Source: CAYVUI01 sp964454745 (lineage in GTDB: Bacteria > Planctomycetota > Phycisphaerae > Sedimentisphaerales > Anaerohalosphaeraceae). Taken from it: a stretch of 12,130 nucleotides of DNA. Positions within the stretch are counted from its first letter, which is position 1; each line of letters starts with the position of its first letter. The stretch is taken from positions 1 to 12,130 of the forward strand of contig CAYVUI010000127.1 of the NCBI GenBank assembly GCA_964454745.1, read 5' to 3'. Shown one piece after another: positions 5,594 to 12,130 of this stretch. The notes beneath the pieces were generated by a model. That model ran no database searches and was not told the origin of the DNA. It worked only from the letters and a program-made list of their open reading frames with translations. Both the position numbers and the translations under genes were made by a program.

Positions 5594-6304
5594 ATGAAGA
5601 AGAAGATTTTTGTCGCGGTAATTTCACTTGTTTTATTGGGTTTGAGTGCCCAGGGTGCATTCATTGTCGAGCCTTATCCCGGGGGTTTGGCCTCGGATCA
5701 TTTTTCGCATAATGGTCCTACGTTCCCCACGGGTTCTACACCGAGCGGGGCTGTGCTTTTGACGCCGAATCATCCGAGCATTTACGGCGGTTCCGCGGTT
5801 GCCCCGATTCCGGATACCTATACGTATTCGTATACGCCGGGTACGGATGCGGATAACGTAGCGGTTCCGCAGTACCAGTATTTCGGCAACGGGTTGTATA
5901 CGTCGAATGAGACGGGCGGGCAAACGGGCTACTATAATGTTTATATCACCTGGCCGGGTGCAACGAATGTAAGTTCGCTGTGTGATATTACGGTTGCCAA
6001 TGATGGTGCGGACGTCGTTTGGACCGGTGTGGATATGAACACCGGGGGTACGATCGCGATTGCGGATTCATGGGATCATGATCCCCTGGCGACACTTTAC
6101 GGGGCTAATAATGCATGGCTGAAGATTGCGGACGAGGTACTGTTGACCGCGGGTCAGACGTATACGGTTTCGCAGGTTGCGCAAAGCAATACGTTTGTTT
6201 CGATGCGTTCGGCAGGTGTGATGTGGGAATTTGTTTCCGTGCCTGAGCCGGTCAGTCTTTTGATCTTTGCCGCGGGCGGACTGTTTCTTAGACGCCGCGG
6301 ATAA
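5594..6304 (+). CDS. PEP-CTERM sorting-domain protein of unknown function (236 aa)
   Basis: The ATG at 5594 was chosen because it starts a classic signal peptide (MKKKIFVAVIS, hydrophobic to about residue 18, cleavage near 21-22) and sits 6-7 nt after the ribosome binding site GGAGAGG (5581-5587). An in-frame TTG at 5570 would put eight polar residues before it. The C-terminus carries Pro217-Glu218-Pro219, a hydrophobic helix (about 220-231) and the tail RRRG, a PEP-CTERM signal for exosortase processing. The mature part is rich in Gly, Thr, Tyr and Pro and looks like a secreted beta-rich protein. A Tyr/Pro-rich tract PDTYTYSYTPGTDAD (about 75-89) stands out. No catalytic motif is recognised. 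Apart from the signals, it shows no similarity by eye to the PEP-CTERM protein upstream. Confidence 0.83.
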   Translation: MKKKIFVAVISLVLLGLSAQGAFIVEPYPGGLASDHFSHNGPTFPTGSTPSGAVLLTPNHPSIYGGSAVAPIPDTYTYSYTPGTDADNVAVPQYQYFGNGLYTSNETGGQTGYYNVYITWPGATNVSSLCDITVANDGADVVWTGVDMNTGGTIAIADSWDHDPLATLYGANNAWLKIADEVLLTAGQTYTVSQVAQSNTFVSMRSAGVMWEFVSVPEPVSLLIFAAGGLFLRRRG

Positions 6305-6318
6305 GCATGTATTTTACC

Positions 6319-6379
6319 AGGTATTCCCCCGTAACACCGCGAGGATGCAGAGCCCGGTGCCGGGGGAATTCCTGTTTTT
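6319..6379 (+). terminator. Long-stem intrinsic terminator after the second PEP-CTERM gene
   Basis: A 12-bp stem, AGGTATTCCCCC (6319-6330) with GGGGGAATTCCT (6362-6373), has a single T-T mismatch and is followed by G and five T's (6375-6379). The 31-nt loop contains a smaller CACCG/CGGTG stem. It lies 14 bp after the stop codon. Confidence 0.8.
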
Positions 6380-6430
6380 CGAGGGTGCAGCAATGACTGT
6401 ACGTTTTCAATTTATCGAAAGGAACTCCAG

Positions 6431-9400
6431 ATGAAAACGTTTCGTGTTTTTCCCGTGTTGATCGTTCTTGTGTGCCTGCTTGTTGGTATTTCCGGTGCGG
6501 ATGTTCTTCAGCCTGGATTTGGCCAGTATGATATTGCACAGGTTACGGGCCGGACCCGGCTTTTCGGCCTGGATTTGGCAGATTTTAACGGGGATTTGAT
6601 TGACGATATCGTCTGCGGGGATACCAATGGAGATGTTCACCTGTTTACCGGTAACGGGGACGGGACTTTTACTGACCAGGGTATTGTCATTAACCAAGCG
6701 TATCACAATGCTTACGGGCTTGAGGCGGCGGATTTTAACGGGGATGGGAATGCGGATTTTGTGCTGACGCTTCGTGATAATTATCCGACGACGAGCCCGA
6801 CGATGTTCAGCGGGGAGGTTCACCTGTACCTTGGTAACGGCAATGGTACGTTCCAGGCGTCGGGTTTTCCGCAGGCGGGTCTGCTGGTTGGAGATGTGGG
6901 CACGGCAAGCTGCGCGGTTACGGCCGGTGACGTAGACGGGGATATGGATATTGATATTATCGCCAGTGATGTGACGGTATCGGATAATCTGCGGGCGGAT
7001 GTTATCCTGTTTCGCAACCAGGGCAATAACGGTTCGAATCAGCCGATCTGGTCGGCCGGGGAAACACTGATCTCGGGTGAGGACCTGGGGTATACGCCCA
7101 ATGCGGAGCAGCCGCCGTATTATCCGCCGGAGTCGGCATCGAATATTGACGCGTACGGGCTTGAGCTGGCGGATATGGACGGTGACGGCGATAAGGACCT
7201 GATGGTGACGGATCTTGCGAGTTATGTCTATGTGTACTTAAATGACGGCGGGGGAACCTTTGCGCCGGTTCGATATAATAACATCAGTACCGGGGCGCGG
7301 CCTTACGCTTATGCGAGGGCGCATGAGACATTTACGCAGCAGCTTGCGATTACATGCGGTGACCTTAACGGTGACGGCATGAACGATTTTGTGGTCGGCG
7401 GTAGCGCGGGAACCTGGGACGGGACGGTTGACTTGTGGCTCAATACCGGAAATATCAGCGGGGAGCCGCAGTTTTTATATGCCGGCCAGATCGGTGCACA
7501 GGGGACTGATGCGCGGGGCCTTGCCATCGGGCAGTTGAATTCCAATACGGATGCTTACGCGGATGTGGTTTTCGGCAATTTTGAGGGATACCTGACGGGG
7601 TTGATCACGGACCGTGCGGACAGCGACCTGGACGGGATTATCGATTTGTATGACAATGCGCCGCTGCATTGGAATGCTCCTCGGCTTGATATGAATGATG
7701 ACGGGGGTGTGAATTATCTCGACCAGCTTGATAATGACCAGGACAACATCGGTGACCCTGCGGATGATGATGACGATAATGACGGCGTGCTCGATGGTGT
7801 GGATAACAGTCCTTTTGTTTCCAACGCGGACCAGCTCGATACGGACAATGACGGGCGGGGTGATGTTTCGGATCCACTGAATAATACAGACAGCGATGGG
7901 GATGGTATTTTTGACGGACCGATCGATCCGAACCTGTATGAGAAGGCGAAACTGGCCAAGGCCAGGTGGTCTCAGAGTGATACGCATTTTATCCTGCGAA
8001 TCGATGCGCTGGGCCGTGTGTTCCAGAATGAATTTACGCAGACGATGACGGACGGTGCGATCCTGACACCGCAGGAATGGGAGCTGAACCGAAACTTCAG
8101 CTATAACGGTGTCGGTGACGATCCGGCGACGGCGGGGTACCAGGTGCCTTCGGACCTGCCGGGCGGTAAGGATACGCCGATTTCACTGGTGATGATCCCG
8201 CGGCGGATGTGGTATGCCTACGGGGATGACGACCCGATCCGGTGGATGAATGCGAGGTTGTCGAATCCGAACCTGGAGATCGGGCAGCATGGTACGTATC
8301 ACTCAAATAACACCCTCGACGGTGACTGGGCGGATGATCCGGCGCTAAACTATTTTTCATGTGAGACGTGCGGATTTACGCTGGAAGAGATGTACCAGTA
8401 CCTGCGGATCGGCAAGCGTACGCTTTTGGGCGATTACGCGGACTGGTGGATACAGGACCAGGGAGCGGACCCGTTAACCAGCCCGAAGGTGGACTGGACA
8501 AATGCGGCGAATCCGCTGATCAGTTATGCGCCGCCGTTTAACGCGTCAGATACCGTCAGCCGGGACGCGACATCGCGACTGTTTATAGCCGGTTTCAGCG
8601 CGAGTGTGTATGAAGAGAACAGCAATAAGTTTACGCCGGAGGGTTCTCATCATGAGCAGTTCGATGATTTCGGGATGTATCATGCGAGCGCGGACCGGCA
8701 GGTGGACCCGGAGAATAATGGGTATGCGACTTACCTTGAGTACCTGCAGTCGATTACGCAGGTCGGCCAGCTCAATACATGGCTGATTGAAGAGGTGGAA
8801 TGGTCGAGTCGATACTGTAATGATATTGATCGTTTGGAGCCTTGTGCGTCCGCTCCGGGCGGGATTAACCGTGAGAACAATATGGTTGACCTGGCTCGCT
8901 GGGAGAAATGGATGACGCTGCTGGATTATGTGAACAGTGCCGGTCAGCCGATGCTGCTGGGTGAGTATTCACTGGCGATGAGCTTTGACAACGCACCGAC
9001 GGTTTCCAACCCGAACCAGGAAGATACGGACCATGACGGGATTGGTGACGTGGTTGACGGTGCGGTTTTGACGGCCGCTGATGTCACTTTCTCTGCCAAC
9101 GGCGGCGGGTTTGAAGGTACGCTTTCGGCGACGCTTAGTAATAACAGCGTCGGAATTGCCGGCCAGACGGTTGAATTCAGCTTTGATTCGGACGGCAACG
9201 GTACACCGGAGACGTATTCAGCGGTTACCAATGCCAGTGGTGTTGCGACGGCTGCTGTGACGTCGAGCTTGGTTGTTGCGGGTAACTATGCCTATACCGC
9301 TTTCTGGGATGGGATCGTAACCAGTGCAGCGGACCAGGCAAACGTGACGATTCCGTGCGAACTGGCGGCGGATTTGACGGGTGACTGCCGGGTTCTTATC

Positions 9401-9541
9401 GATGATTACGCCGTTGCTGCGGCACAGTGGCTTGCGACAGGCGATCCGCAGAACTGTACGCTGACAGCGGATATCGCCGGCGGGGACTGCACAGTCACTG
9501 CGGCGGACCTGGCGGTACTTATGAATGAATGGCTTAAGTAA
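6431..9541 (+). CDS. Large exported multidomain protein: FG-GAP/VCBS repeats, TSP3 repeats, NodB-like deacetylase domain, Ig-like, dockerin-like
   Basis: This 1036-residue protein has a signal peptide (1-23). Residues about 45-385 hold FG-GAP/VCBS-type repeats, each with an acidic calcium loop such as ADFNGDGNADFV (100-111), ADMDGDGDKDLM (247-258) and GDLNGDGMNDFV (310-321); these usually form a beta-propeller. Thrombospondin-3-like calcium repeats follow (395-500). Residues about 512-848 resemble a polysaccharide deacetylase (NodB/CE4): EIGQHGTYH (616-624) gives the metal-binding His620/His624, and SYAPPFN (698-704) is like the CE4 RPPYG motif. The canonical TFDDG is not seen; RIDALG (523-528) with Asp525 may replace it. 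One more TSP3 unit (850-876) follows, then an Ig-like domain (880-973) and a dockerin-like pair (979-1035). Deacetylation of an N-acetylated or acetylated surface glycan is inferred. A ribosome binding site AAAGGA precedes the start; no promoter is obvious. Confidence 0.82.
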   Translation: MKTFRVFPVLIVLVCLLVGISGADVLQPGFGQYDIAQVTGRTRLFGLDLADFNGDLIDDIVCGDTNGDVHLFTGNGDGTFTDQGIVINQAYHNAYGLEAADFNGDGNADFVLTLRDNYPTTSPTMFSGEVHLYLGNGNGTFQASGFPQAGLLVGDVGTASCAVTAGDVDGDMDIDIIASDVTVSDNLRADVILFRNQGNNGSNQPIWSAGETLISGEDLGYTPNAEQPPYYPPESASNIDAYGLELADMDGDGDKDLMVTDLASYVYVYLNDGGGTFAPVRYNNISTGARPYAYARAHETFTQQLAITCGDLNGDGMNDFVVGGSAGTWDGTVDLWLNTGNISGEPQFLYAGQIGAQGTDARGLAIGQLNSNTDAYADVVFGNFEGYLTGLITDRADSDLDGIIDLYDNAPLHWNAPRLDMNDDGGVNYLDQLDNDQDNIGDPADDDDDNDGVLDGVDNSPFVSNADQLDTDNDGRGDVSDPLNNTDSDGDGIFDGPIDPNLYEKAKLAKARWSQSDTHFILRIDALGRVFQNEFTQTMTDGAILTPQEWELNRNFSYNGVGDDPATAGYQVPSDLPGGKDTPISLVMIPRRMWYAYGDDDPIRWMNARLSNPNLEIGQHGTYHSNNTLDGDWADDPALNYFSCETCGFTLEEMYQYLRIGKRTLLGDYADWWIQDQGADPLTSPKVDWTNAANPLISYAPPFNASDTVSRDATSRLFIAGFSASVYEENSNKFTPEGSHHEQFDDFGMYHASADRQVDPENNGYATYLEYLQSITQVGQLNTWLIEEVEWSSRYCNDIDRLEPCASAPGGINRENNMVDLARWEKWMTLLDYVNSAGQPMLLGEYSLAMSFDNAPTVSNPNQEDTDHDGIGDVVDGAVLTAADVTFSANGGGFEGTLSATLSNNSVGIAGQTVEFSFDSDGNGTPETYSAVTNASGVATAAVTSSLVVAGNYAYTAFWDGIVTSAADQANVTIPCELAADLTGDCRVLIDDYAVAAAQWLATGDPQNCTLTADIAGGDCTVTAADLAVLMNEWLK

Positions 9542-9568
9542 AGCTTATCTCGCAGTTATTGGATACAA

Positions 9569-9601
9569 GAGGGGTTCACATCCGTGTGGGCTCCTTTTTT
9601 T
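9569..9601 (+). terminator. Intrinsic terminator after the 1036-residue protein gene
   Basis: A stem of about 12 bp, including several G-U wobbles, pairs 9569-9580 with 9585-9596 around a TCCG tetraloop. The T-tract begins at 9594. It starts 28 bp after the stop codon. Confidence 0.7.
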
Positions 9602-9619
9602 ATGCGCATTGTTTTGAAA

Positions 9620-9659
9620 ATTGTTCAAGTTGGAACAATGCGGTAACAAATCGGTAACA
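9620..9659 (+). promoter_or_regulatory. Operator-like cluster: 7-bp dyad plus tandem direct repeats
   Basis: ATTGTTC (9620-9626), a 6-nt spacer and GAACAAT (9633-9639) form a perfect inverted repeat. Immediately after it, CGGTAACA occurs twice (9641-9648 and 9652-9659) with an 11-bp period, one helical turn. The cluster ends 16 bp before the -35 of the next gene, where a transcription factor could act. The regulator is unknown. Confidence 0.45.
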
Positions 9660-9675
9660 CGGGGTCTTTATGATG

Positions 9676-9704
9676 TTGACTGTTGTGTGGTGTTCGATTA
9701 TGGT
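9676..9704 (+). promoter_or_regulatory. Sigma70-like promoter of the TPR/Ig-like/HEAT gene
   Basis: TTGACT (9676-9681, 5 of 6 consensus), a 17-nt spacer and TATGGT (9699-9704, 4 of 6) lie about 25 nt before the ATG at 9729. The ribosome binding site GGAGG (9718-9722) is 6 nt from the start. The predicted leader is therefore short, near 18 nt. Confidence 0.5.
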
Positions 9705-9728
9705 ATTTTAAATTCATGGAGGCCCTAA

Positions 9729-12130
9729 ATGAGAGCGAAAAATTGGTTTTTGGCGATGTTGATTGTGATTTGTGCGGCGGTTTCGGCCGGGGCGGAGGGT
9801 ACGCCTGCGAACCTGCTGCGGGACGGGATGTACGCGGAACTGACCGAGGGGGACTTGGACAAGGCGATTGTGCTGTATGAGCAGGCGCTCGAGAAGGCCG
9901 GGGAGGTGGAACGGGTGGCGGCGACGGCGGCATACCAGATCGGGCTTTGTTATCTCAAGAAGGGCCAGAAGGACAAGGCGGCAGAGTATTTTGACCTTGT
10001 GGCGATGGATTATTCGAGGCAGGGGCAGTTGGCCAATAAGGCGCGGACCGAGCTTGCGAAGATTCGGCCGGGCAAGGATGTGCAGATCGAGGCGGAACTT
10101 ATGACGTACCTGATGAATTATCACCGGGAAGGGGCAAAAAAGGCCGAGGAGCTGGGGATTAAGCTCAACAGCATCGTGTATTACGTGGATGAGAGCTTTG
10201 TACTGGTTCAGGGCGGCTTTTTGACGGTTACCAATGGTACGGGGCAGGCAATTGAGGATGAGATTACGGTGGGGCATTTCGGGACCAGCACGATTGTGGG
10301 CTGTTATGATATGGAACTGGTCGCTCAAAAGATTCGTTTTGTTGAGCAGCCGGGACGGGAAAAGGGCAAATGGGCACTGAAGTGGACGCCGAGTGAGCCG
10401 CTGGAGCCGGGTGAGACAAAGGTGTTGATTTATCGCAACGCGGATGAGGCGCTGCCGCGGAGCGGGGATAAGAGCCGGCTGGAGATGCAGAATCATTTCG
10501 GGTCGGAGGTTTTGGAGAGTTTTATCCTTGTGGTGCCCTCGACGATGCGGGTTGTACAGGGGCTGGAAGGATTGACCTCGCATCAGCGGATGAAGGGATT
10601 TGATATATACGGCTGGCAGGAGCAGGTGCCGGCGGATACGACGCATCGCAAGGTGGTGCAGCTCGAGATGGAGCAGGAATACGCAGAGGCGGCAAAGCCG
10701 GGGGTCGTGGAGACGTATCCGGTGACGTATTCAACGGACGTGGATCCGCAGCTGGGGGAGATTTCAGTCACGTTTGACCAGGATATGCACAAGTTTGGGT
10801 GGTCGTGGTGCAAGGTTGCCGGGAATGAGTATTACCCGGACGTTGTCGAGGTTCAGGGCAGTGATATGGGCGGGCCCCGGTATTTGGATGAGCGGACGTG
10901 TGTGCTGCCGGTCAAGCTGGAACCGGGCCGGGCGTATATCGTGGTTTTAAATTCACCGCCTTACCAGGGCTTTAAGAGTGAGGATTTTATCCCGGCGCGG
11001 GAGTACGCGATTGTGTTCGCGACAAAGGACGCCTACGGGAATGAGACGGAGATCCCGGCGTTTCTGCTGGAAAAGGCCGAGGGGATTAACCAGCGCAGCG
11101 AGATGCCGGACCCTGTGATGGATCTGCTGGAAGTGGATGTGATGGATTACCTGGTGGATCATTATTACGGGACGTTGGAAAAGGCGCAAGAGATGGGCCT
11201 GCGGACGAACAGCCATGTGCATATTATCGACGAGGAGCTGAACCGGACGTTCGGAATGATGCAGTTTTATACGAACACGACGGGCAATGTGATCGACCAT
11301 GAGGTGCCGATGGGCAGCAATGACGGCCCGAATATGTATATTTACGACGAAAAGGGTGTGCGTCAGAAGATTCGGACCTATAAGAAGCCGGGGAGCAATT
11401 ACCGGTATTTCTGGACGCCTTCGGAGCCGATCGAGCCGGGTGAGACGCGGATGTTGTTCTATACGGCAGGTACGAGTCGGCTGGCGCAGGATGATAAGGG
11501 CGTGTGTACGCTGTGGATGCAGAACCATTACGGTTCGCCGGTGATCGAGACGTTTTATGTCGTGATGCCGGCGGAGATGGAGGTTGTGCAGCAGAGCGAT
11601 GAATTTACGGATTCGGCTGTGTTTGGGGATACGCGGGTTGTGGTCTGGAGCAAGGTGCAGAAAGAAAGGAATGTCAAGCACCAGGTGGAGGCCAAGATCG
11701 GCAAGCGGATCATCAGCAGTGCTGCGGACGCAAAGCCTGTGGTCCGTGAAGCTGTGATGACGATTTCGGGACTGCCGGACGGGAATCCGAAGATTACCGA
11801 GCAGCTTGAGAAGCTTAAAGCGATTGAGAGTGAGTTGGCGGTTGAGCTGATTGGTGAGTATTTGACTTCGGAGAGCCCGACGATGCGGCGGTCGGCGATT
11901 TATATCCTGTGGAAAGGAGATTTTGGCGATCTTAGTGCCGTCAGTGACAAGCTGGTCGAGCTTTGCGGTCATGAGGCGGAATTTACGCGGGGAATGGCTG
12001 CGCTGGTGCTTGGCGAAAAGCGGGTGCCGGATTCTTTTGAAGTTCTCGCGGACATGACGCTGCATGATGATTCGTCGTATGCCCGGCGGTGCGGTGCGTA
12101 TGCTTTGGGCCAGCTTGGAGACCTGGATGG
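9729..12130 (+). CDS. Exported TPR / SbsA-type Ig-like / HEAT-repeat protein with a duplicated module, N-terminal part
   Basis: From the ATG at 9729 the frame is open for 800 codons to the right edge, so the C-terminus is missing. A signal peptide (about 1-22) precedes TPR-like helices (27-114), with YEQALEKA and AAYQIGLCYLKKGQKDKAAEYF as helix pairs. A module of about 160 residues occurs twice (about 120-282 and 464-622), with matching landmarks WTPSEPLEPGET / WTPSEPIEPGET and MQNHFGS / MQNHYGS. Between the copies, residues about 337-434 resemble an SbsA-type (Big_5) Ig-like domain: GEISVTFDQDM, a GWSW segment, then TCVLPVKLEPGRAY. From about 700 onward, alpha-helical HEAT-like repeats follow (SPTMRRSAIYIL, SSYARRCGAYALGQLGD). 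No catalytic motif is seen. A scaffold or protein-interaction role outside the cytoplasm is inferred. Confidence 0.8.
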   Translation, partial: MRAKNWFLAMLIVICAAVSAGAEGTPANLLRDGMYAELTEGDLDKAIVLYEQALEKAGEVERVAATAAYQIGLCYLKKGQKDKAAEYFDLVAMDYSRQGQLANKARTELAKIRPGKDVQIEAELMTYLMNYHREGAKKAEELGIKLNSIVYYVDESFVLVQGGFLTVTNGTGQAIEDEITVGHFGTSTIVGCYDMELVAQKIRFVEQPGREKGKWALKWTPSEPLEPGETKVLIYRNADEALPRSGDKSRLEMQNHFGSEVLESFILVVPSTMRVVQGLEGLTSHQRMKGFDIYGWQEQVPADTTHRKVVQLEMEQEYAEAAKPGVVETYPVTYSTDVDPQLGEISVTFDQDMHKFGWSWCKVAGNEYYPDVVEVQGSDMGGPRYLDERTCVLPVKLEPGRAYIVVLNSPPYQGFKSEDFIPAREYAIVFATKDAYGNETEIPAFLLEKAEGINQRSEMPDPVMDLLEVDVMDYLVDHYYGTLEKAQEMGLRTNSHVHIIDEELNRTFGMMQFYTNTTGNVIDHEVPMGSNDGPNMYIYDEKGVRQKIRTYKKPGSNYRYFWTPSEPIEPGETRMLFYTAGTSRLAQDDKGVCTLWMQNHYGSPVIETFYVVMPAEMEVVQQSDEFTDSAVFGDTRVVVWSKVQKERNVKHQVEAKIGKRIISSAADAKPVVREAVMTISGLPDGNPKITEQLEKLKAIESELAVELIGEYLTSESPTMRRSAIYILWKGDFGDLSAVSDKLVELCGHEAEFTRGMAALVLGEKRVPDSFEVLADMTLHDDSSYARRCGAYALGQLGDLD

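Noticed and set aside
9729..12130. Short antisense and other-frame ORFs opposite the TPR/HEAT gene, including a 370-codon minus-strand frame
   Set aside because: They are Arg/His/Leu-rich shadows without domains; the plus-strand frame has a signal peptide, ribosome binding site and recognisable repeats over 800 codons.

Overview
The window most likely comes from a planctomycete of the class Phycisphaerae. This is inferred from the mix of families, not from a marker gene. It carries PEP-CTERM secreted proteins next to secreted proteins with a C-terminal dockerin-like calcium-binding domain. It also has polysaccharide-active enzymes and a large exported protein joining TPR, SbsA-type Ig-like and HEAT segments. 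No rRNA, tRNA, CRISPR array or transposase gene was found.

Layout. (1) 1-1067, minus strand: the first 355 residues of an exported alginate-lyase-family (PL5-like) polysaccharide lyase that continues beyond the left edge. (2) 1314-3013, plus strand: a two-gene umuDC operon for translesion DNA synthesis, bracketed by two same-orientation copies of a GGTGGCTGTCCCT motif and followed by a 247-bp intergenic stretch rich in inverted repeats. (3) 3261-4391, minus strand: a secreted GH18 chitinase-like hydrolase with a C-terminal dockerin-like domain. (4) 4646-5257 and 5594-6304, plus strand: two unrelated small PEP-CTERM proteins; clear intrinsic terminators follow both. (5) 6431-9541, plus strand: a 1036-residue exported protein with FG-GAP/VCBS-type repeats, thrombospondin-3-like calcium repeats interrupted by a NodB-like (polysaccharide deacetylase) domain, an Ig-like domain and a dockerin-like C-terminus. 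(6) 9729 to the right edge, plus strand: the first 800 codons of an exported protein with a TPR segment, a duplicated ~160-residue module around an SbsA-type Ig-like domain, and HEAT repeats.

Apart from umuDC, all the proteins carry export signals and several should act on or attach to extracellular polysaccharide: a lyase, a GH18 hydrolase and a putative deacetylase. The terminators after 5257, 6304 and 9541 suggest that most of these genes are separate transcription units rather than one operon. Two surface-retention tags occur side by side: PEP-CTERM (exosortase) and the dockerin-like C-terminus. The lyase and umuD each have a sigma70-like -10 hexamer exactly 7 nt before the ATG and no Shine-Dalgarno sequence, so both may be leaderless. 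Most other genes have a clear purine-rich ribosome binding site; the GH18 gene does not.
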